A DNA stretch of 42,174 bases from the NCBI GenBank assembly GCA_001953115.1, contig LSSL01000506.1, positions 1 to 42,174 of the forward strand, in the 5' to 3' direction. The notes beneath the pieces were generated by a model. That model ran no database searches and had not been told where the DNA came from. It saw nothing but the letters and a program-made list of their open reading frames with translations. Positions 12,201 to 21,330 of this stretch are shown piece after piece. The stretch's first letter is position 1. Each line of letters begins with the position of its first letter. The DNA comes from Smittium mucronatum (taxonomy: Eukaryota; Kickxellomycota; Harpellomycetes; Harpellales; Legeriomycetaceae). A program made the position numbers and the translations under genes.

Positions 12201-12876
12201 AAACATGTGAAAATATGTCTTTTAATGGGGCGATTTCGCCTTTAACTGTTCTATTTACATTTTTTTCTTGTTGATATTTAACTAAAGCTTGCGCCAAATA
12301 AACAAACAGAGATCTTAATTCGCCAAACTATTACAAAAAGCAAATTTTCATATGAATATCATTTACATTTTCGAATAAAAAATTCTAAAGATTACCTTAT
12401 TAAATTCAATTGCTAAGGTTGAAAAATTCGAGGAAGCTTTTTCTATCGATAGCACTTCCAGATTCACAAGAGACTTGTTTTTTAGCAAGAACAAGATAGA
12501 TCCCTGAACTATTCTAAAATAATTATTCAATTTCTCCAAATCTCTTTTAAGATCTAAAAAACGCAATAAAGGTTTAGGGAATTATAATAATTTTTTCAAC
12601 ATAATTAGGATATAAAATTAACATAATAAAGCTACTTTTGTTTTGTAAAGTTTTATTTCCATGTGCCAATATTTTGATCGCCAATGATACAAGTCCAGAT
12701 TTGGGTATCGTTTTATTAGGGTTGAGAATCATTTCGCTTTCCAAATTTTTTCTCTCAGTCAAGGAATCCTCAGAATTCTGGATAATAGAAATGTTGAAAT
12801 GAGATAGAATATTATTTGTTGCAGAATCTGAACATGTTTCGGGATTTGCTATTGTGTCTAACAGTAAGTTTCCCAT
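6222..12876 (-). CDS. ESP1: Separase (cohesin protease, peptidase C50), six exons
   Basis: Exons 12876-12636, 12553-12396, 12327-12091, 11969-11390, 11284-9291 and 9218-6222 join in frame to 2068 residues, a normal separase length. Introns are 82, 68, 121, 105 and 72 bases, all GT-AG. Separase cleaves the cohesin kleisin at anaphase. The C-terminal caspase-like domain is intact: NPGGDLTRTQ (from residue 1866), GWGGIVGREP, the catalytic His in YLYFGHGGGD (1918), the catalytic Cys in LMGCSSG (1944), then a GNLFDVGDKDID-type strand and the closing APVVYGLPV. His and Cys are 26 residues apart, as in human and yeast separase. The first 1000 or so residues are helical with no clear motif, as expected for the securin-binding superhelix. 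The start at 12876 follows an in-frame stop by about 60 bases. The exon 1 donor (GTAGCT) is the weakest junction, and the exon 3 donor could alternatively be GTTTCG. Confidence 0.93.
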
Positions 12877-13243
12877 TTTTATGAAATATAATAGCAGCTG
12901 TATTTCGAATAAGATTCCTGGATAAATCTTTTATCTGAATACTCTAAAATATGCAGCATAGAATTTTTGCCATAAGAAAATTGGGCCAAATTTATTTTAG
13001 ATTTGAATCATCGAATATTATATAATTATTATTGGCTAAATTTGTTTGGGGTTAAAAGCATTTTTGTTGTAGATGTATAGAAATAATAGTAAAAAACAAA
13101 TGGTCTAAAATAATAGGCTTTACAAAAAAAATTTAAATCTATTTTTCTGATGATAATTTGCTGAATTTTTATTTGTTCGTTTAGTAGTATAATAGCTACT
13201 TTACAAAAGATTTAAGTATTTTAAGGAGCGTAATGCGAAATAT
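12877..13243. other. Separase upstream region
   Basis: This is the presumed separase promoter side, AT-rich. I see no coding frame and no RNA gene in it. The GC-richer retroelement relic begins at about 13244. Confidence 0.5.
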
Positions 13244-13565
13244 CTATCAGTGGTTTAGGGGCTTAAGTACTGTTCTTTGTTTTATGCAAGAGTCTGAAAA
13301 TCTGCCTTAGATTGGTGATACTCTTGATTTGATTAATGGGAACGACCCGCAATGCTTCAGCGGTCAGACATCCCAAGGGTGGGGCGTCTTGTGACAAGAA
13401 GGATTAAGTCTCTTATAGCACTCTAAAGCATTGTCTTGCATACAAGCTCTGAATTGGTAATACAGGTGTATTCCAGAACATATCAGTATATTGTAAAAGG
13501 TTCAAAAGTATTTGGACCTCCACGTTTTTGCAAGAGCTCAATTTTTATCAATCTTATCAAGAATG
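13244..13565 (+). pseudogene. Retroelement RNase H relic
   Basis: In the plus frame starting at 13248 the translation gives QWFRGLS, and later TSQGWGVL, then a stop, then HSKALSCIQALN. This is the order of a retroelement RNase H domain ('TDAS..GWG...H.N..EL.A...AL'). One frame over, near 13466, VYSRTYQYIVKGSK matches the next RNase H segment ('VYSDN.TAL.YI.K'). In-frame stops (TAG, TGA, TAG, TAA, TAA) and a frameshift show decay. The WFRGL start is shared with the relic at 41.7 kb. A DIRS-like or Ty3-like parent is possible; the class is not resolved. It is clearly GC-richer than its flanks. Confidence 0.6.
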
Positions 13566-14944
13566 ATCTACTAATCAGTAAGTCATCAATTGTACATTAA
13601 TCCATAAATCGTTGATATTAAACTTAATCCGATGTTATAAGCAATTTCAGAATACTAATGTTTCCGAAAACATTCCATTGTTGTAATATATTCCTATCTA
13701 TTTTTAGCAATTTTGGAATATAACTCAAAAGGAGGAGATAATCTTACATAGTTGTAAAAAGTAGACTTTCGTTCTGGGTCAATATTTGACTCAAAGTCTT
13801 CCAGAAATTAGTTTAATTATGATAACCCACCCACCCACTCCCTTCCTTTTTTTTTTTTTTTTTTCGCAGAATTTATTTTTAAACTTAATAAAAATGAACA
13901 AAACCACTATTAAAAAATTTAAAAAAAAGTTGAAATTTTTCGAAAAAATTCCATACCCAACTCCGCTCCTTCCGCTCTAGCAGCTCCGTACCCACTGGGA
14001 ATTGGTTCAAGGGGGCTGGTGATCTACCGATACTTTCCAGTATTAATAGACGGTCAACACGAATACCATCCAAAAATTTCGCTGTTCCCAGTTCAATTAT
14101 TTAGCTGGCGTCGTCAGCGCGGAGCTGACAAAAAGATTTTTTAGACTCCCCCCCAAGGAGTTTTCCGACCTGCTCCAATTGAGCTTAATCGGGAGAAGAA
14201 ACACTAACAATTTCACTAAAATTATTATTTTAAGCAAAAAATTGCTCAATTGTATTTGTGCGGACGTTATCCCCACCCCCTCCCCTCCCTCCAAACTGAA
14301 AGATAAGTATAAATAAGATGCTCTTCTAAACCCACCTTTCTATATCCCAAAAAATCAAAGTGAATAATTAGGGGTGGTAAATGTATCCTTATCGTATAAA
14401 ATAAAAGCATATAGTGAGGATGATCTGTTACTCGAATCGTCCATTGAAATGAATAATCGTGGCTGGTTGCCCAGGTATGATATATCAACAAGACTACTAA
14501 AAAATTTTGGCATAAAAATTTTAGAGAAATAATCACTTTATTCTCCAAACCTTCAGTGAGATATTTATCATTCAGAGAATCCACTGGAAAATACAAACAC
14601 TTTTATCTTCTACGTGTAGTTGGTGAAATTGTAGGTAAATTGAAGTAATAATGTTAGTTATTTCCATAAGGACTATTTTTTATTTAATTTCATAAAATAT
14701 TCTTCGATTTCATTACAGTACAATAAAATTTGGCAATTCAAAAAAAAAAAAATCCTGCGAAATTGCATAAATATTGATTCTAAAGCTTATCTGATATTAT
14801 TTGTTGAAATTAGATCTAATTGACAAAGTAAAAAGGATAACATGTAGTAAAATTTTCTATGTTTGGTCAAAAAAGGTAAAAGGTAATATCTAATAATTGA
14901 TTCTAGATCCAATCCGAACTATGTTTATAAAAGATTAAAGAAAA
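13566..14944. other. Intergenic region between retroelement relic and PIG-H gene
   Basis: This holds a polypyrimidine stretch with a T-run (about 13826-13864), a GC-richer segment at about 13950-14300, and the repeat at 13947-14010 listed separately. Minus-strand open frames of 62 to 109 codons occur here (for example 14596-14267), but none resembles a known family. They lack typical coding character and may belong to the same decayed mobile DNA or to the PIG-H 3' side. Confidence 0.45.
13947..14010 (-). repeat. Copy A of a dispersed coding-like repeat
   Basis: On the minus strand this begins TTGAACCAATTCCCAG, contains TAGAGCG, and ends ATGGAATTT. It aligns over about 60 bases with 32436-32375 (minus), which begins TTGAACCAATGCCCAG. 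Read in one frame both give related peptides: LEPIPSGYGAARAEG here and FEPMPRWNEADRATD there. The family is not recognised; a retroelement Gag or Pol fragment is a reasonable guess. Confidence 0.6.
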
Positions 14945-17900
14945 TTAGCTATTAGTGCAATTGCTGAACAGCAACTCTTTTGTGCCTCGATATACAGGTT
15001 TTAGAAACGGCAGACCTGGAAGAATATATGGAAAAATAACGTCTGAATCCTGACTGTCAGAAACCAGAACGGATAGATAAAATTTATATTGGAAGGCTGA
15101 AAGGGCTTCGTTTATAACCAAATCCTTTATATTCTGCAATTCAACTAAATGTACAGACTTCAGTCCTATATATAAATATGTTTCCATTTGCACTCCCACG
15201 TTACGAATTACTATCAATTTTTCTGATGGATAATGATGAGTATTGATTAGTTAGTTGGGTTTGAGTGAAAAAAAATTGAATAGAATTTCAATGTACCTTT
15301 CTTAACCTTGAAGGATGCAAAAATGAAATATAAAATTAGAGGGATAGCCGGCACCGCAGAAAAGTTGTAAAATATCTATAACATTTTTTTTAAAATAAAA
15401 TTGAAAGAATGAAATGCTATAAAAAAATTTATAGTTTGGAAATACTTACAATCTGCAGTGCAACCACAGAAATGATAAATGGAATTAAGTCGTACCATCC
15501 AATCAGAAATGCCTTTTTCTCAATACTATACTCAACAACATCTTGAGATTGCCACAGGCAAGATAAAACAACACTTTCACTTTCCTTAATGATTCTGGAT
15601 TCACCTACCCTATCTTTCTTTGATATCCTTTTGTTCCTCTTCATTTTGAAACCAGAAGCCATTTGATCATTTTTTATTGTGGAATCTGATAATCTATTAG
15701 AAGAAGCAACTGTTACATCACCATTAACAGTATCGCTATGGTTAGAAGAAAGGCTGTGAGATTCTAAATCCACTAAAGGGATATTAATATCCTGATTCAG
15801 AGACTTTTCTGTGGTCTCCAAATGATCGAAATCTATGTACTCTAAATTTCTTTTAAGATCACAGATACTTGATTCAAATTTATCTGGTACGTTGGTGCTA
15901 ATGGGGCTATTGCGATTGTTAGTTTGCATATCGTTTATCTGAGACAAGGGCCAATCTTCATGTAAAATGTCATTTTCAACTAAAGAAAAAGATCCCTTGT
16001 GCCCTTTAAAATTTGATCCAAAGTCGCTAATAAGATGATAATCCTTCTGGTTCTCAATAGACTTTTCGAATGGATTTTGGCCGATAGTTTGAGACGAAAA
16101 GTCAAAATTATCATCATCAAGTTTTGGTCGTAAAAATAAATTGATCTTCGGAATATTAGTGCCAGCCGTAGAATGTAAAAGGTTATTATCTCCTCTTTTT
16201 TTTTGATTATGGTGTCTATCTGATGTAAAATTAGCCCAATCAGCGCTGCGAGTTCTGTCATGATACATTGACGCTTTGCTGAGGTTTGAAATTGATTCCT
16301 AATTAAAGCATCCGATTTAGTTTAAAAATAATAATAATTAAAACCCTAAATTACTTACTTCGGGATTTATCCCGCAATCAATATTAAAAACGTTGGAAGG
16401 GGTTGGATCCACCAAATTTGATTTTTCTTTGAGTTCATTATTGCTTGAGCTAAATTCTAGAGGAAAAGTGATATTAGCTAATCCATCACGCCCAGGAGTA
16501 GAATAATAAACATATCTATTATTTTTATAAACAGGTTGTGATGTTGATTTGGAGTTAGAATTCGGCATTGTATTATTAGATCTAGAATTGGACCCGCCAC
16601 TGAGACTAAATTGATTCTTTTCGGAAAGACCGAAGCTTTTTATTTTACTTTTAAAGTCCATGTCAAACTTCAGTGCTATGTAGAAAAAAAAATTAAAAAA
16701 TTAAAAAACCAAGACAAATGGTTGAATATGTGTGAGTTGAAAATAAAAAAAAAAGAGATTTTTATCAGGTGAAAAGAAAAAAAGAATATATACCTTTAAG
16801 AAAGGAAAAGTCATCGCCATTCTTTTTATTAATTTCTTTAGCCTGACTGGATTCCAAAAAAGCATCCTCAAAATCTTCCTTTTCAGATGGTGTAAGCCTA
16901 GAGTTGGTGGGGCTAGACGAGGAGTATCTGACATGTTTAGAATTCTTAGTTTGTGAATATTCTGTCGAAATACTATTTAAACTCTCATCCTAAAATAGAA
17001 TAATTTTGAAGAAAAAGAAATTCATAAAGATGGAAACGATTTATATTCTGGTAATGGTAGTGGTGGTGACACATACATTGTGAGTTCTATCACGGCTATC
17101 GTTGGAGTTTGGTAGTTTTGGAGAAAAAAATGTGGTAGGATTCGGGAAAGATAAAGAAATATTGCTTAAATTAAAATAGGATGATATTGTTCTTCTATGT
17201 AGTTTCAGATAAGAAAACTTCCCTGAAATGCTTTTGTTTTCAGAGGTGGATTTAGTGAGTTTAGGTTTAAAGGTAGCATACTCTTTAGAATTATAAGAAC
17301 CTGATTTTTTTATTTTAATTCCGTGTTCAAAAGCGGAATCGAGTCGTACAAAAAACTCCGAGTCAACCATATTCAAAATTTCAGGCTCTGGATGTGTTTT
17401 GAATTTTTCTATCTTAATATTTTCAGCAGTAAAATTAGGGGCAAATGGGTCAACGGAAGATGATTTCACAACAACGTTAGTTGCTTGATCATTTCTTAAA
17501 GCTATATCAGTATTGGCGACAAGGCCCAAGTCTAAATTTTTTAAGATTGCATTATCTGTGATCTCAGACGTTTTGTGTAGTTCAGTGTTTGGGGGAATTT
17601 GCGTTTTGGAGTTAGTGCTAATAATAGATGGCTCGAAAAAGAGGTCTGAATCGTCGATGATTTTGTTTAAACCAGATAGTCTTGAATCTAAATCGTGGGC
17701 AAGATTTTTAGGGTGAATGCCTTGAAAAGATAAGTCAAAGTCTATTTTCGGGCTTTCAAGATTAAGAGAAGGAGGATTTTCAGATTTTGGTAAAAAATAA
17801 ATTTCTTCTATACTTCTTTGTTTACCAATTTTTTCATTATGAAAATTTTCGTGAATTGAATCAAAGGTAAGATTTTGGTGATGAGAAGAGATGGAATGAT

Positions 17901-18688
17901 TACATTCTGAAAACTCAACGTAATCATTTTCGTCGTTTGTGCTAAGTATAAGACCATTTGTAATTTCTTTCTGGGATTTAGAATTAGATAAAAGCTGTGA
18001 ATTTGGTGATTTTTCAGGAGAAGCGGGTTCGATATTTCCGAGATGAAGAACATCATAGAAGTCAGATTTTAATTCATTGAATTCTGAATATTTATGTAAT
18101 TCGACATTATTAAATTCTTGGGAAGATAATGAGTCGGAAATGGAAACGGAATCATACAGAAAAACTGGGTTATCCATGGTTCTACACAAGAGGGAAAATC
18201 ATGATATGCTGTTAATGACCTTGTAATTTGTAACTATAAAATTTCAAAGATAAAAAATAGCATCGATAATTACCCCATATTTTCCAACTGATGCTTATTC
18301 GGTTTATGAGGCTCTGAATTTCGGATCGAAGAGGGATTATCACAAATATCGTGATATTCGGAAATCAAGACGCTATCTATAAATGGATCAGAAGCGTGGA
18401 AATCTTGAGGGTATCGAGAGACTAGATTTTTTTTGACCTCGAAATTCGTGCCAACCAAATCAATGTCATTAAAGTTGGGAATTTTGATGGTCGGTTGATG
18501 TGTGAGAAATTTTTGAAGAGGATCTAAGAGGGATTTTTTTAAAAGTAAATTAATGTCACAAATAGTAGACCTTCTGAGAATATTTTACGAAACGGCGGGT
18601 AAATACCTATTTTATCAAAGTCCTCGGTAGGATCAGGATTTTCATTATTGTCTTTAGAATGGGAGTTAGCTTTTCTGAAAACTTTCAT
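14945..18688 (-). CDS. GPI15: PIG-H domain protein (GPI-GlcNAc transferase subunit) with long N-terminal extension
   Basis: Eight exons join in frame to 1051 residues: 18688-18607, 18523-18274, 18181-17077, 16989-16794, 16675-16359, 16298-15450, 15375-15297 and 15222-14945. The introns are 83, 92, 87, 118, 60, 74 and 74 bases. PIG-H/Gpi15 belongs to the ER complex that transfers GlcNAc to phosphatidylinositol, the first step of GPI-anchor synthesis. The C-terminal 130 residues are diagnostic: two membrane segments (about 921-939 and 941-956), then KLIVIRNVGVQ, a central IKDLVINEAL (991-1000) followed by FQYKFYL, and FPYILPGLPFLKPVYRG. The family is usually near 200 residues. Here about 900 Ser/Asn/Asp-rich, apparently disordered residues precede it, with no recognisable domain. 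One exon (16298-15450) carries both disordered sequence and the first membrane segment, so a simple two-gene split is not obvious. The exon 1 donor could be 18606 or 18588. Confidence 0.82.
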
Positions 18689-18823
18689 TTTTTTTAGTTT
18701 TTTTAAAGAGAAGGATCCAAAAATTCAGACTCGAACTATAAATTACTCCACAACAAAACTAGTTATTCTGTCTCAACATACAGGCACGATTTGTTTGAGC
18801 TGCATTTTTAAGAACAATTGAAC

Positions 18824-19456
18824 ATGTTATTAACTCAGCTAAATAAAGAACGAATTGCGCGGTGGGATTTCTCGAATAGAGTCCAGACCCAACCGTTTAT
18901 CGGCTGGGTATTGACTATAAGTACGCTCTATATAATTGGACTGCTGTTTTCCTGAAAAGTTTGGGATGCCAATGCATACAGTCTGTTTCTAATTGTGATT
19001 AACCAATAACAATATTTTTCATAAATAAATGCGCCAGATAAGACTGCTGGAATATCCGATATATTCAATTGGTTGATCTCCATCGTCTGGTGCTATTGGC
19101 GTTTCCAACTCAAGGCCTCGGACACAATCAATGCATTCTATTTTTGGCCAATACATCACTAGATTCCCAATATCAACTTTATTTTTTTTTCATATTAATC
19201 AGCAAATAGAAAACGGTAAATTGTGCAAATAGGAACTCGACATATTATTTAATTCAAGAAGGATTGATCAGGGTATATGGATCATCATGCCATTGGGCCT
19301 TTATTCCACTCTGCATTCATTAGCAATGTGTATCAATACGTTTAATGATTGATTGATTATGTAAAATTTCAATATCCATAATACGGATATCGCAAATCAG
19401 ATGAGATTCCACAATATATTTTTCAAGGAATTCTCTATGAGGTTTGAATGTAAACA
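18824..19456 (+). other. Ambiguous coding-like island, possibly a decayed membrane-protein gene
   Basis: From the ATG at 18824 one plus frame stays coding-like for over 600 bases but is broken by about a dozen stops. It includes FIGWVLTISTLYIIGLLF, KTAGISDIFNWLISIVW and DTINAFYFWPIHH. The order of hydrophobic helix, W-x-Y, DT and HH recalls an ELO-type fatty-acid elongase, a weak impression only. The opposite strand is also open for 52 codons (about 19168-19013, including LELETPIAPDDGDQPIEY), so the coding strand is unsettled. Composition is more balanced than the desert to the right. Bases 18689-18823 are presumably the PIG-H promoter. Confidence 0.25.
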
Positions 19457-20530
19457 AAATTATTAAATGATTAGTAAATTTCCCTAGATTTATTGTACCT
19501 TGGAAAAAATTTATCGTGAGATAGTCTTCATCAAAACAAATTGTGTAACTTTTGGCAAATTAAAGATATCGCCTATCTCTGAAAACACGCAATTAACCCT
19601 TTGCGGGCTTAAATTTGTTCCAAACTCCTATTTAGTATACTAACAATTTCAAATGGATACAAAATTTTGATTTATCCAATAATATACAAAATTTATTTAT
19701 TTAATCATGGCTTTGAACATAATATGAAAGCCATTTTTGTACCATCGGCCCCATAAGGATTTATTCTGTAAATAATTTCTATTAGCTATCCAATGAATAA
19801 AAACATACACGCTGTAATAGATTAGTCGATTTCTGAGGTCTATAACAATATTAAAACGGGTACGTTATTTGCCTCCAGACTCATGGTGGGTTGATGTGCA
19901 CAGCACTTACAGGTCTGTAACTCTAATAGTGTGTATACTAATTCGTATAACCTTTATAAACATTGATATTATATACTGGTTGATAAAATGCGCTATTTAT
20001 ACCGATATCATTTTGTTTTATTTAAAATATGTATTATATAAACATTTGAGCTATTTTCATAAGAATCTTTCAGACCCCAAAATTTTCGATAAAATATTGT
20101 TCTAGTCAACTTGGAAGTACAGTATTACCCATCATAAGTGCTCTCTATCTTAAATATGCACCCCGTTAAATTTTGATAACGCAAATAAAGTTTTTGAGAA
20201 TCAACATTCGTTGGTAAATTTAAAAAACTTAATTGGAGTAAAATTTATCAAAGATAAAGAGTATTGTGTTATATTTATAAAGATGATTCAATTATATCAA
20301 TCATTATCCAAACATTTAGACTAATGATTTGGATTTGTTTTTTTAGCTTTAAATTGCTCAGTCAGAATATTCACAATAAAATTCCGTGCTACAAAAAAAA
20401 TATAATAGCCAGAATATTCGATTCCTTTGGCACTAAATTATACGTAATACTTTGTATTTACCAATTTTAAATTCTAAATCTTCCAATAAACGTATTGTCA
20501 AGTAGTTTGGGATACCTTAGATACCCTGAA
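19457..20530. other. AT-rich gene-free region
   Basis: No supported gene. An open frame at 19869-20105 starts with a non-AT-biased PPDSWWVDVHSTY but continues as AT-driven Ile/Tyr-rich sequence; I could not assign it. No RNA gene was recognised. Confidence 0.5.
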
Positions 20531-20583
20531 TTAACCAATGGTTGGGGGAGCAAGGATACCTCGGTAGCCCCTGGACTGGTTAA
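20531..20583. repeat. GC-rich imperfect hairpin in AT-rich DNA
   Basis: TTAACCA at 20531-20537 is exactly complementary to TGGTTAA at 20577-20583. Inside, a G run (20544-20548) faces CCCC (20568-20571). The sequence between and just before it repeats GATACC three times (in GGGATACC, AGATACC and GGATACC). The arrangement could be a miniature transposable element remnant or a structured RNA; nothing decides between them. Confidence 0.6.
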
Positions 20584-20728
20584 AAAAAATTAATTGTTAT
20601 TTTTATAAAACTATTAAAATAAATTTATTTAAACTAGTGAGCGAGATTTTTCTCTTTCTTTTGTATATGGACTATTTTCCTTGCTTTTGCGCTTCAAGTT
20701 AATATCCAGGTGCTGTCTTTGGGGGTGA

Positions 20729-21087
20729 AGGGTAATTAGACTAGGATCTCTTAACCTTGTGAAGAGGCACTATGCTTTTATGACCTGGTTTTTTTGTCAA
20801 TTAGGAAGCAGATTGCATATTATCACGCATTTTGGTTACCGAGCCTACCGATTTAAAACCAGGGTCGCAAACCAGATTTTTTCTATTGTTTAGTTTCTTT
20901 GATATATCAAATTACCAAGAACCTCTGTTTACTGCTTTATTATCGTTTATCGGGAATTTGTAGAAGCTTAGCAGAAGAATCCCAAATATCATCTATAAAG
21001 GGGAAATCGCAAGGCATTGATGGAAAAACTCATGAACTAGTTCGAATTAAGAAAATCAAAAGCTTAGCTGGACTCAGTCATGAATAA
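20729..21087 (+). other. Unassigned higher-GC stretch with open frames
   Basis: Bases 20729-20890 are open for 54 plus-strand codons, including RLGSLNLVKRHYAFMTW and THFGYRAYRFKTRV. Bases 20899-21087 carry another open frame including CRSLAEESQISSIKGK. Both have more balanced residue use than the surrounding AT-driven frames, which suggests they once encoded protein, probably mobile-element sequence. I cannot name a family. Confidence 0.3.
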
Positions 21088-21177
21088 TATAAATCATTTT
21101 TCATAGGAATATGGAAAGAACAACTCATACAAAATCATACTAAGTTAATTAGCAGGATTTTATGGAAACTGTCCCAA

Positions 21178-21330
21178 AAAGTATTTTGACCGGACTGGTG
21201 TTAAGCCCTGGTCAAAATATAAAAGCAAATTCAACTAGCAGACTTTTATATAAATATTTACTGTAAAGTATTCTGACCAGACTGGCATTAATACCTAGTC
21301 AAAGTTACTAAAAGGACCGTTTAGCAGCTT
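21178..21330. repeat. Two diverged repeats, 87 bases apart, one forming a perfect 10-bp inverted repeat
   Basis: Copies start AAAGTATT at 21178 and 21265 and align for about 50 bases. Most differences are transitions (TTTGACCGGACTGGTGTTAA against TCTGACCAGACTGGCATTAA). In copy 1, TATTTTGACC (21182-21191) is exactly complementary to GGTCAAAATA (21210-21219) around an 18-base loop. Copy 2 retains only part of the stem. The GGACTGG core recurs at 20573 in the nearby hairpin. Confidence 0.75.

Noticed and set aside
13990..14015. GGTTCAAG-like string suggesting a tRNA T-arm (also at 32430)
   Set aside because: No acceptor stem, D-arm or anticodon arm can be folded around it; it belongs to the dispersed repeat.
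14267..14596. 109-codon minus-strand open frame downstream of PIG-H
   Set aside because: No recognisable motif and no supporting exon partners; it adjoins decayed mobile DNA, so it was not called as a gene.
16701..16934. Minus-strand frame beginning MSDTPRLAPP
   Set aside because: The neighbouring frame (TPSEKEDFEDAF...) splices in phase with exons on both sides and has the same composition as the rest of the protein, so this frame is a shadow. The frames at 17808-18056 and 15980-16261 are likewise shadows of PIG-H exons.
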